64,000 nt of DNA from Hyphococcus sp. (GTDB lineage Bacteria > Pseudomonadota > Alphaproteobacteria > Caulobacterales > Parvularculaceae): contig JANQRY010000006.1 of assembly GCA_028284345.1 (NCBI GenBank), positions 124,001 to 188,000 of the forward strand, in the 5' to 3' direction. The notes beneath the pieces were generated by a model. It was not told where the DNA came from. It worked only from the letters and a program-made list of their open reading frames with translations, and searched no databases. The position numbers and the translations under genes are program-made. Each line of letters begins with the position of its first letter. Within the stretch, counting starts at the first letter, position 1. Shown one piece after another: positions 43,576 through 53,600 of the stretch.

Positions 43576-45806
43576 GCTCGTTCCGCCTTCAACTCGGTAT
43601 CCATAATTTGCGGCACCACCTGATCCGATGGGCCGATGTCGCGCACGGCGCCGCGATCAAGCCAGACCACGCGGTCGGCAAGGCGCATATGGCTCGGGCG
43701 CTGCGTCGTCATAATGATGGCGCTGTTGCGCCGCTTTTCCTCAAGGATGGAGATCAACGCTCTTTCCCCCGAAAAATCGAGCGATGCGGCTGGCTCGTCG
43801 AGAAGATAGAGCGGCGCGTCCTTGATAAAGGCGCGGGCGAGGATGATCCGGCTTTTGAGCGCGTCCGACCATGTGGCGCGCGCCATGACGGTGCATTTCG
43901 TGTCGAGACCTTCGTCAAGCGCGCCGCCGAAATAATCGTCGATGCCGAGCTTGCGAATGACCGCGTCGATTTCCTTGTCCGTCGCGTCGGGGCGCGCCAG
44001 CCGGATATTCTGCGCCACCGTGCCGTGGAAGAGATCCGGCGACTGCAGGCCGACGCCGAGGGCGTGGCGCCATTCGCCCTTGTCGAGCTGACGCAGGTCG
44101 AGACCGTCGATAAAGATGGACCCCGCCTGCTGCTGATAAAGGCCCATCAACAGGCGCAACGCCGTTGACGCGCCGGCGCCGCTTTGACCGTAGAGACAGA
44201 CGAGTTCGCCGGGTTTGACCTCAAAGGAAACGCCGCGCAGGGACGGCTCGCGTGCGCCGGGATAACGGAACGAGATTTTGTCGAATACGACATGGCCCTT
44301 GAACGTCCGCGGGATGGACGGCCCGGCGTTCGGTTCCCGCTCCAGCGGCATTTTCACGAGCCGGTCGATCTGTTGCAGGCTTTGCAGAGTCTGTCCGAGG
44401 GTCAGGCCGCTGAGAAAGATGTTGCGGATCGGGCCGAGCACGCGCCAGGAAAGGGCCATGACTGCAATCAGCGCGCCTGCGCTGAGGTCGCCGGCAATGA
44501 CCATGCCGGTGCCGAGGGTTAAGATGGCGATTCCGGCGATGGCGACCATCGATTGCGAAAACGTCTGGAGCAGAAAGTTGAGCTCGCGCGCCTTCTTGTT
44601 GGCCATGGCGGCGTCGGCCGACATTCGCCGCTGGCGCCGCAACCAGATATGCTCCGCCGCAAGGTCGCGGATCGCGCGTTGCGACGATACCGCCTCGACC
44701 GTCAGGTTATTCAGTTGCGCGCGCGCATTGCCGGCCTTGCGCACAAGCGCTGCGGTGCGCGGCAACGCCCAGGCAGCCATCACCGCGTAGACGCCCACCA
44801 GCGCAATCGGCGCCCAGACAAGGGGGCCGCCGATAAACGCAATGACGACGATGAAAAGCAAGAGGAACGGCAGGTCGAACAGGGCGTTCGCCAGCGGGCC
44901 GGTGAACGCCTCGTGCAACGAGGTCATCTGCTTCAGGCGCGTCAACTGCGATCCGATCGGCGCGTCTTCCGTATGTGACAACGATAAGTGCGTGAGGTGG
45001 CGAAACGCGGTTTCGTTCAATTGTTCGTCGAGGCGCGCGCCGAGATAGGATTGCAGCCGCACGCGCACCTGACGCATGGCGAAGTCCGCCGCGGCAATAA
45101 TGATGACGCCAATAGACAGGCCGATCAGCACGTCGATGGATTTTGCGCCGACGGCTTTGTCGTATACCGTCATCACATAGAGCGGCGGCGCCAGCGCAAA
45201 GAGGTTTACGACAAAGCTGATCAGAAAGATCTGCCGGATGACGGGGCTGAACGCGGCGAACATGGTCGCTGACCAGGCTGGTGCCGCGGCGCCATGCTGG
45301 TCGTGTTTTTCCACGGCTTCGGGGAAGATGCACAAGCCCTCGATCTCGTCGGCGGCGAGTCTTTGTGGTTCGTCGCGCGCCGGGTCGAACAGGACGACGG
45401 TGTTGTCGTCGTCGATTTTTTCCGCCAGCACGACGCAGCCGTCCTCCCGGCGCACAAAGCACGGCAGAAATTCGTCGCGAAGTTTTTCCGGCGTCGCCGG
45501 CTCTGCGGTCGTGTTGTAGCCAAGCCGAAACAGGACGGAACGAAAGGCCGCAACGGACGCCATCGTATCCGCATGGGGCATGGCTTCGAAGATGCGGCGC
45601 GGGCCTTGCGCCCAGCCGGTGAGTTTCAAAAACCGGTCGATCACGACGATGCAGTCGTCGTTGAGCGTCTGTTGCATCGCCGGCGGCGCGGTAAAGGCGG
45701 CGCGCAGGCGCTGCTGCATCGCCTGCACTGGATTTTCGCCGTCTTGCGCGTCGATCCCCAGCCGTTCGAAAAACCAATCGTCGTTGCGTTTGAGCAGGTT
45801 CATCAT
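43572..45806 (-). CDS. type I secretion ABC subunit with C39-like N-terminal domain and degenerate ATPase
   Basis: This 744-residue protein has an N-terminal C39-peptidase-like domain (about 1-165) lacking an evident catalytic Cys, as in LapB/HlyB types, then six transmembrane helices (about 180-475) and an ABC ATPase domain (about 510-744). The ATPase is abnormal. Walker A reads GQSGAGAST with A546 in place of Lys, the LSGGQ signature is replaced by TWSDALK, and the switch His is Q702 (TTQRPSH). Walker B YLLDEP and D-loop SLD are intact. It overlaps the adjoining ABC gene by four bases, so a heterodimer with that subunit is likely. Confidence 0.9.
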   Translation of the reverse strand: MMNLLKRNDDWFFERLGIDAQDGENPVQAMQQRLRAAFTAPPAMQQTLNDDCIVVIDRFLKLTGWAQGPRRIFEAMPHADTMASVAAFRSVLFRLGYNTTAEPATPEKLRDEFLPCFVRREDGCVVLAEKIDDDNTVVLFDPARDEPQRLAADEIEGLCIFPEAVEKHDQHGAAAPAWSATMFAAFSPVIRQIFLISFVVNLFALAPPLYVMTVYDKAVGAKSIDVLIGLSIGVIIIAAADFAMRQVRVRLQSYLGARLDEQLNETAFRHLTHLSLSHTEDAPIGSQLTRLKQMTSLHEAFTGPLANALFDLPFLLLFIVVIAFIGGPLVWAPIALVGVYAVMAAWALPRTAALVRKAGNARAQLNNLTVEAVSSQRAIRDLAAEHIWLRRQRRMSADAAMANKKARELNFLLQTFSQSMVAIAGIAILTLGTGMVIAGDLSAGALIAVMALSWRVLGPIRNIFLSGLTLGQTLQSLQQIDRLVKMPLEREPNAGPSIPRTFKGHVVFDKISFRYPGAREPSLRGVSFEVKPGELVCLYGQSGAGASTALRLLMGLYQQQAGSIFIDGLDLRQLDKGEWRHALGVGLQSPDLFHGTVAQNIRLARPDATDKEIDAVIRKLGIDDYFGGALDEGLDTKCTVMARATWSDALKSRIILARAFIKDAPLYLLDEPAASLDFSGERALISILEEKRRNSAIIMTTQRPSHMRLADRVVWLDRGAVRDIGPSDQVVPQIMDTELKAERA

Positions 45807-47509
45807 GACGCAACCGCCTTTGCATCAATAACGTCGCGCTCGATGCGTTTCAGTTCGCGATCGGTGATTTCATAGGCCTCGTCGGCCATATTGATCAGCG
45901 AAGGCCGGTGCGTCGCGAGGACAATGGTGATTTTTCCGCGCAGATGTCGCAGCGCCTCAACGAAGCGCTGCTCGCCGGCGAGGTCGAGATGGGTGTTCGC
46001 CTCATCGAGAATAATAACGGAGGGTATGGTCGCAAGCGCGCGCGCAATGGTCAGGCGCTGCGCCGTGGGCGCCGGTATGTCGCGCCCGGCGGAGCTTTTC
46101 AGCATGGTGTCGTAGCCAAGCGGCATCCGCACCACTTCATCGTCGAGACCGACAATGCGCGAGGCCGCCAGCGCCGCTTTTGTCGACACTTCGCCGAACA
46201 GCGTCAGGTTTTCGAGGATCGTGCCGCGAAAAATCGTGGGCGTCTGATCCACATAACGAACTGCGCCGCGCACATTTGCGGCGTTCGCTGCGTCGCCGAT
46301 AAGCACGCTGCCCTTTGCGACGGGCGTATCGTCCATCAAAAGGCGGAGCAGGGAAGACCGTCCGGACCCGTCTGCGCCCTTGATCGCCACCAGCGCGCCG
46401 GCCGCGACGTCGAGATTAAGGTTTTCGAACAGCGGCGGCGCGTCCCCATACTGAACGGTGACGTTTTTGATGACGATTTTCTGTGGCCGGAACCGTTGTT
46501 GATATTCAACGGGCGCGTCGCTCTCGTCGCTGGCGTCCTCGAAGATTTTGGAGACGCGCGTTCGGCGATGCTTGGCCAACTGGATTTCGTTCCAGCTGGC
46601 AAGCGAGCGCATCAGCGGCTGCAGCAACTGCGAGGACAGCAACATGCAGCAGGCAAGGGCGCCGAGGGTCAGTCGTCCATTCAATACGAGGATGGCGCCG
46701 ACGCCGACGATGGCGATAATCGACAGCGCCGCATACATGGCGCTGTAGGTCTGCGCCTCGCCCGTGAGCTTGATGATGCGTTGCGTGATCATGCTGGCGG
46801 ACGATTGCAGGCGCTCGAAACGGCGCATCATCAATGGCTCCATGGCCGTTGATTTCACCGTCTGCATGGTTCTCAGCACTTCAATAAGGAAGTCGTGTTT
46901 GCGCGCTTCATGGGTTTCCTGTTCGGCGATGGCGGCGTTGAGCGATTGCGTGCGGCGCAAAGCGAGATAGCCGAACACCCCGAACAGCGCGAGGACGACA
47001 AAAAAGATCGGCCCGCCGACGAACACGATTACGGCGGCGAAGATGGGGATGAAGAGAATGTCGACGGCGACGAGGCGCGACTGCCCGCCGAGATGCCCGC
47101 CAAGGCCGGTCACGGCCGTCAGTCTTTCAAGATGTTCGCTGGCCATGGTGCGGCTGTATTGCGACGGGCGCGTCGCCAGCATGGTCGACAGCGCTTTCAT
47201 CGACAGCGTGTGCGTAAAAGAAGCCGCCGACCAGTTAACGAGCGACGCGCGAAGATATTTGAGGACGGCGTCAACGGCGACAACGCCCATCAGCAGCGCA
47301 ACGAGCGCCGTCAGCGTGTCAAACGACGCATTCGGCAACACCCGATCGTAAATCTGAAGGATCGTGAAGGGCAGCGCCAGGGCGAGGACGTTAACGATAG
47401 CGGAGGCGACATAGGTGGTCGCGCTCAAGGGCGGCTCCGACAGAGCCGTATTGTCTGACGCCTGATTCCGCATCAGCTCGGCGATTGTATCCAGCGCATC
47501 CTGCAGCAT
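45803..47509 (-). CDS. type I secretion ABC subunit, PrtD-like, with degenerate ATPase
   Basis: This 568-residue half-transporter lacks a peptidase-like domain. Its six-helix membrane region spans about 30-310 and its ABC ATPase about 350-555. Walker A reads GADGSGRSS with R384 in place of Lys, and the signature LSGGQ is replaced by PAPTAQ. Walker B IILDEA and the switch His in ATHRPS are intact. It is the first gene of the exporter operon, divergent from the giant adhesin gene with 182 AT-rich bases between them that should hold both promoters. Confidence 0.9.
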   Translation of the reverse strand: MLQDALDTIAELMRNQASDNTALSEPPLSATTYVASAIVNVLALALPFTILQIYDRVLPNASFDTLTALVALLMGVVAVDAVLKYLRASLVNWSAASFTHTLSMKALSTMLATRPSQYSRTMASEHLERLTAVTGLGGHLGGQSRLVAVDILFIPIFAAVIVFVGGPIFFVVLALFGVFGYLALRRTQSLNAAIAEQETHEARKHDFLIEVLRTMQTVKSTAMEPLMMRRFERLQSSASMITQRIIKLTGEAQTYSAMYAALSIIAIVGVGAILVLNGRLTLGALACCMLLSSQLLQPLMRSLASWNEIQLAKHRRTRVSKIFEDASDESDAPVEYQQRFRPQKIVIKNVTVQYGDAPPLFENLNLDVAAGALVAIKGADGSGRSSLLRLLMDDTPVAKGSVLIGDAANAANVRGAVRYVDQTPTIFRGTILENLTLFGEVSTKAALAASRIVGLDDEVVRMPLGYDTMLKSSAGRDIPAPTAQRLTIARALATIPSVIILDEANTHLDLAGEQRFVEALRHLRGKITIVLATHRPSLINMADEAYEITDRELKRIERDVIDAKAVAS

Positions 47510-47691
47510 AGGAAAATGTCGGCTCGTAAATAGAAAGCTTTCACTACCCGTTTATGGTTAAATCCTTTCGGAATGATAATCGGCCCGCCAAATGCGTAGT
47601 GATTTACGGGAGATTAACTAGATTGATAAGTTTCTGATTAATTCCTTGCGCCTAAACTCCGTCATATTGCGCAATAGTATAGAGTACTCCC

Positions 47692-50600
47692 ATGGCGGAA
47701 AATCGAGAGAAAACGCCTGTTAACGGAAAAGACCCCGCGGCGGGCGACGAGGCCGTTTCAAAACCTTCCGTGGAAGATTTAAGTCTCGAAAGCGAACGCG
47801 AGGCGTTGAAAAAGGCCCAGGACGCCGAGACCGCGGCCGCGACGTCCGGCGACGGATCGAGCGCCCATGGAAACCTGCATTTTGGCGATCAGGAACGCGG
47901 CGACATCAAAACCGTCGGCGACGACGCCGACGAGCGCGACGGCGATCCGGCGTTTGCCGATGGCGACAGTGACGATGACGGGCGCGATGCGCAGGCCGGC
48001 GCCGATGACGACGCCGACCGCGGTAACGAACCCTTAACCAATGAAACGTCCGGCGGCGCAGCGGGCGAGCCCGCCGGCGGGCCGGGTGCTTCGGCGGAGG
48101 CGGGCGCCGTGCTCGCGCGCAACGCCCGCCAACCGGCGCCGGAATCGAACAGCGGCGAAGCGGCGCCGACGACGACCGCGAAATCCGCCGGCGACCGCCC
48201 TGAGGACGCTGATCCCGACGACGACAGAACGCCGGTCAACGAAGCCCCGACCGACATTGCGTTGTCTGATGACGTTGTTGCGGAAAACGACGCCGGCGCG
48301 CTGATCGCGACGCTGGTCGCGTCCGACCCGGATGCGGACGACACGGCGACATATTCAATCGTCGAGGATCCGTCCGGTCTTTTCGAGGTGGTTGGCGACG
48401 AATTGCGACTGCGGGACGGCGTCTCGCTCGATCACGAGGCGCAGGATTCCTACGAGATCACGCTGCAGGTCGAAGACAGCGCGGGCAACGTTTACACGGA
48501 AACGGTGACGATCAACGTCGCCGACATCAATGAAGGCCCGACCGGTCTCATCCTTTCGGGCGATAGCGTCAATGAGAACGACGCCGGCGCGACGGTCGCG
48601 ATCCTGTCCGCGACGGACGAAGATGAAGGCGACATAGCGACATTTTCCATCGCGGAGGACCCTTCAGGTCTGTTTGTAATCGTCGGCGACGAATTGCGGC
48701 TCAAAGACGGCGTCTCCCTCGATCATGAAGCGCAGGACGCCTATCAAATCACCATTGAGGTCGAAGACGGCGCCGGGAATGTCTATTCCGAGACCGTGAC
48801 GATCAATGTGGCGGACCTCAACGAGGGTCCGACCGATCTTCAGCTTTCGAATACGAGCGTCGACGAAAACGGCGCCGGCGCCGTGGTCGGCACGTTGTCG
48901 GCGTTTGATCCCGATGACGGCGACGCGCTTGTTTATACGGTGTCGGACGATCGTTTCGAAATTGTCGGCGATCAGTTGCGGATCAAGGAAGGCGTTTCCT
49001 TCGACCACGAAACCATCGACTCCATTGATGTCACGGTGACGGCGACTGATCAGGGCGGTCTCACCACGTCGCAGTCATTCACGATCGACGTCAACGATCT
49101 CAATGAGCGCCCGACGGACATTGCGCTCTCCGGCGATACGGTGGATGAAAACGACGCCGGCGCGACGGTGGCGATCCTGTCCGCGACGGACGAGGATGAA
49201 GGCGACATTGCGACGTTTTCTATCGCGGAAGACCCGTCCGGCCTCTTTGAAATCGTCGGCGACGAGCTGCGCCTCAAAGACGGCGTCTCCCTCGATCACG
49301 AGGCGCAGGACGCCTATCAGATCACCATCGAGGTCGAGGATTCCGGCGGCGCGACCTATTTGGAAACGGTGACGATCAACGTCGCTGATCTCAATGAAGG
49401 CCCGACCGATATTCAACTCTCCGGCGCCAGCGTCGACGAACATGACGCCGGCGCGGTTGTCGGCACGCTGACGGCGTTCGACCCGGATGAAGGCGATACG
49501 CTGACGTTCACGGTCTCGGACGACCGCTTTGAAGTGGTCGGAGACGAGTTGAAGCTCAAGGACGGCGTCGAACTCGACTTCAATGAAATTGAATTGATCG
49601 ACGTCACCGTGACGGCGACGGATTCCCACGGGGAGTCGACGTCCCAGTCATTCTCCATCGACGTCAATGACGTTAATGAGGCCCCGACGGACATCTCTCT
49701 CGACAACGATACGGTCGCTGAAAATGACGCCGGCGCAACCGTCGCGTGGCTCGCGGCCGCTGACCCGGACGCGGGCGACACGGCGACGTTCTCCATTGCC
49801 GAAGACGCCTCCGGTCTGTTCGAGGTGGTCGGCAATGAGTTGAAACTGAAAGACGGCGCATCCCTCGATCGCGAGGCGCAGGACGCCTACGAGATTACGC
49901 TTGAAGTCACCGACAGCGGCGGCGCCAACTATACCGAGACGGTGACGATCAACGTCGCCGACCTCAATGAAAGTCCGACAGATCTTCAGCTTTCCGGCGA
50001 TACGGTGAACGAAAATGAAGCGGGCGCCGTTGTGGGCGAGGTCTCGGCCTACGATCCCGACGACGGCGACAGCCTCGATTTCACCGTCTCCGACGACCGG
50101 TTCGAGATCGTCGACGGCCAGCTCAAGCTCAAAGACGGCGTTTCCCTTGACCATGAAGCGGCCGAGACGATTGACGTCACGGTCACGGCGACGGACCAGG
50201 GCGGTCTCGAAACCTCTCAATCATTCACCATCAACGTCGCCGACGTTAACGAGGCGCCGAGCGATATCACGCTTTCCGGCGGGACGGTTCGCGAAAACAG
50301 TTTCGAAGGAACCTATGTCGGCACGGTGTCGGCGAGCGATCCTGACGACGGCGAGACCTTTACTTTCGCTCTCGCCGATGATGCGGACGGGCGTTTCGCC
50401 GTCGATCCGGATACGGGACGCATCACCGTTGCGGACCGCATCGATCAAAGCATACTCCTCGACTTTGAAGAGAATCCCACGCACGACATCGTCGTCGTGG
50501 TCACGGACAGCGCCGGCAACGCCTATCAGGAAACCGTCACCATCAATGTCGCCGACCTGCAGAACGAATACATCATTGGCGACAACGCCGATAATGTTCT

Positions 50601-53600
50601 GACCGGCGCTGGCGGCAATGACGTTATCTACGACTATTTCGGCGGCGACGACGTCCTCGACGGCGGCGACGGCAATGATGTCCTGGTCGACATTGCTGGC
50701 GGCGAGGATGAGCTCTATGGCGGCGCCGGCGACGACATCCTGCTCGGCGGCGCCGGGGCCGACGTCATTGACGGCGGCGACGGGACCGACACGGCCTATT
50801 ATTCGAATTCAGCGTCCGGCGTTTCGGTCGACCTTGAGAGCGGCGGCGTCAATGGAAGCGGCGGGGACGCCGAAGGCGACGAGATCGTCAATGTCGAAAA
50901 CGTCTTTGGCTCAGCGCGCGACGATACGATCATCGGCGACGACGCTGATAACACGCTTACCGGCTACTATGGCGACGACGTGTTGCAGGGCGGCGGCGGC
51001 GACGACACAATCGACGGCGATTATGGCCGCTGGGGATCGGCGGGCGACGACACGGCGGTCTACAGCGGCGCCTGGTCCGATTACACGATCACCGAAGAGA
51101 ACGGCGTCTTCACTATCACAGACAATCGTCCTGACTCCCCGGATGGAACCGACACCGTCTCAAACGTTGAGAACTTTCAATTCGCCGACGGCGTTGTAAC
51201 AGCGGATAACCTCCTCAACGTCGGTCCAAGCGATTTGTGGGCGGAAGACGCGACCGTCGCGGAAAATAGTGCGGCGGGAACTGTCGCCGCAACCCTGGCG
51301 GTTTCTGACGACAATGCGCTGGACGCCCACGAATTCGCCATTACCGATGATCCGTCCGGTTTCTTTGAGATTGTCGGCAATGAGGTTCGCGTCAGGGAAG
51401 GCGCCGATCTCGATTACGAATCGCAGGATTCCTACGATATCACGGTGGAAGTCACCGATAGCGCCGGCGCCAGCTATACCGAGACGGTGACCATCAACGT
51501 CGCCGACGTCAACGAAGCGCCGGTCGACTTTGTTCTTACGCCGACGTCGGAATCCGGCACGCTGTCGCTCAATCAGGACGGCGGCAATGACGACGCGGCG
51601 ATCGCCGCCAATATGGAAGGCTTCCCGACGACCGCATTGACGGTCGAGGTGACGTTCACGTCGTCGCAGACCGATGTGGGCTCCGGCGTGCCGCTGTTCT
51701 CCTATGCGGCCGATAGCGGTTCCAACAACGAGGCGCTGATCTGGCTCGAAAGCGGGTCCGGCAACGTCCAGATTTATCTCGCCGGTCAGCGGATCAACAC
51801 CGGCTTCTCAAACGCCGACCTCCTCGACGGCGAGGAGCATCAGGTCTCGTTCACCTGGGATCAGGCGTCGAACGAGCTGAAATTTTATGTGGACGGCGAA
51901 GAGGAATTCGCCACCAGCATCAACATTCGCGATCTCCGGGCCGACGGCACCGTTGCGTTCGGTCAGGAACAGGACGCCGAGGGCGGCGGCTTCGATACGA
52001 ACCAGATCTTTGAAGGGGAAATCGCCGAAGCGCGCATCTTTAACTACGCCCGTTCGGGCGAGGAGATCGCCGACAACGCCGGCGCGCCGCTCGACGATCC
52101 CGCGAGCGAGCCGGGTCTTGTCTCGAACTGGCTGATGAACACGAATGACGGCGGCTTTGTGCGCGACGCGGCCGGCGACAACGATCTTCAACTCGTCAAT
52201 GACGCGAGCATTGAGGGCGGCGAGGCCTATGACGAGCCGACCGTCATTGAAAACGAGACCGGCGCCGTCGTCGGAACCCTTTCCGCCACCGATCCCGACA
52301 GCGGCGAGCCGGTTACGAATTTCGCCATCGCCGACGATCCCTCCGGCCTGTTCGAGGTCGTCGGCGACGAGCTGAAACTCAAAGACGGCGTCTCGCTCGA
52401 TCACGAGGCGCAGGACTCCTACGAGATCACCGTTGAGGCGATCGACGACGCCGGCTTGGCGACGCAACAGATCGTCACCATTAACGTCGCCGATGTGGGC
52501 GAGGCGCCGATCAACGTCTCCTTTGACCCGGCCGCCGACAGTCCCGTCCTTTCGCTGAACGAGGACGGCGGCAACAATGACTACGCCATCGCCTCCAATA
52601 TCGAAGGCTTCCCGACCGACGCGCTGACGGTCGAGGTTTCGTTCGTGTCGTCGCAGACCGATGTGGGCAACGGCGTTCCGTTGTTCTCCTATGCGGCCAA
52701 TGACGGCTCGAACAACGAGGCCCTGATCTGGCTCGAAAGCGGGTCCGGTAACGTACAGATTTATCTCGCCGGTCAGCGGATCGACACCGGCTTTTCAAAC
52801 GCCGACCTGCTCGATGGCGAACCCCATCAGGTCGCTTTCTCCTGGGATCAGTCCACGAACGAACTCAAGTTCTATGTCGACGGAGAGCCGGCGTTCGAAA
52901 CAACTGTCAACATTCGCGACCTGCGCGCGGACGGCACGCTTGTTCTTGGACAGGAGCAGGACACGGAAGGCGGCGCCTTCGATACGAACCAGATCTTTGA
53001 AGGTCAGATCTCGGAAGTGCGCATCTTCGACTACGCCCGCAGCGATCAGGAAATCGCCGACAACGCCGACGCGCCGTTTGACGATCCTGAAACCGAGCCC
53101 GGCCTCGTCAACAACTGGGTCATGAACGGGGAAGAGGGCGGCTTTATCGAAGATCTCGTCGGCGCCAACCATATGGAACTGCGCGGCGACGCCGGCATTA
53201 TCGACGGCGATTTCGGCTCGACGCCGACGGTCGTTGAAAACGAGACGGGCGCCATTGTCGGCACGATTTCGGCCACCGACCCGCAGACCGGCGGACCGGT
53301 GACGAATTTTGTCATCGCCGACGATCCGTCCGGCCTGTTCGAACTGGTCGGCGACCAGCTGAAACTTAAAGACGGCGTATCGCTAGATTTCGAAACGGCC
53401 GAAACCCACGACGTCGCGATCGAAGCCATCGGGTCGGGCGGCGAATCCACCGTGCATGTGGTGACGATCAATGTCGCCGATGTTGATGAAACGAACCTGA
53501 TCCTCGGCACGGAACGAGCCGACCGGCTCAACGGAACCGATGACGCCGACGAAATTCATGGCCTTGGCGGCAATGACCAGATCAATGGCCTTGGCGGCGA

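Noticed and set aside
47625-47640. TTAACTAGATTGATAA as a CtrA box before the adhesin gene
   Set aside because: One half-site matches but the other is GATAA; a single imperfect match in an AT-rich promoter region is not enough.
47692-48246. LapG-type TAAG/PAAG retention site in the adhesin N-terminus
   Set aside because: The nearest strings (TAAATSGDG, TTTAKSAGD) do not match the double-alanine-glycine cleavage pattern, and no LapD/LapG genes are in the window.
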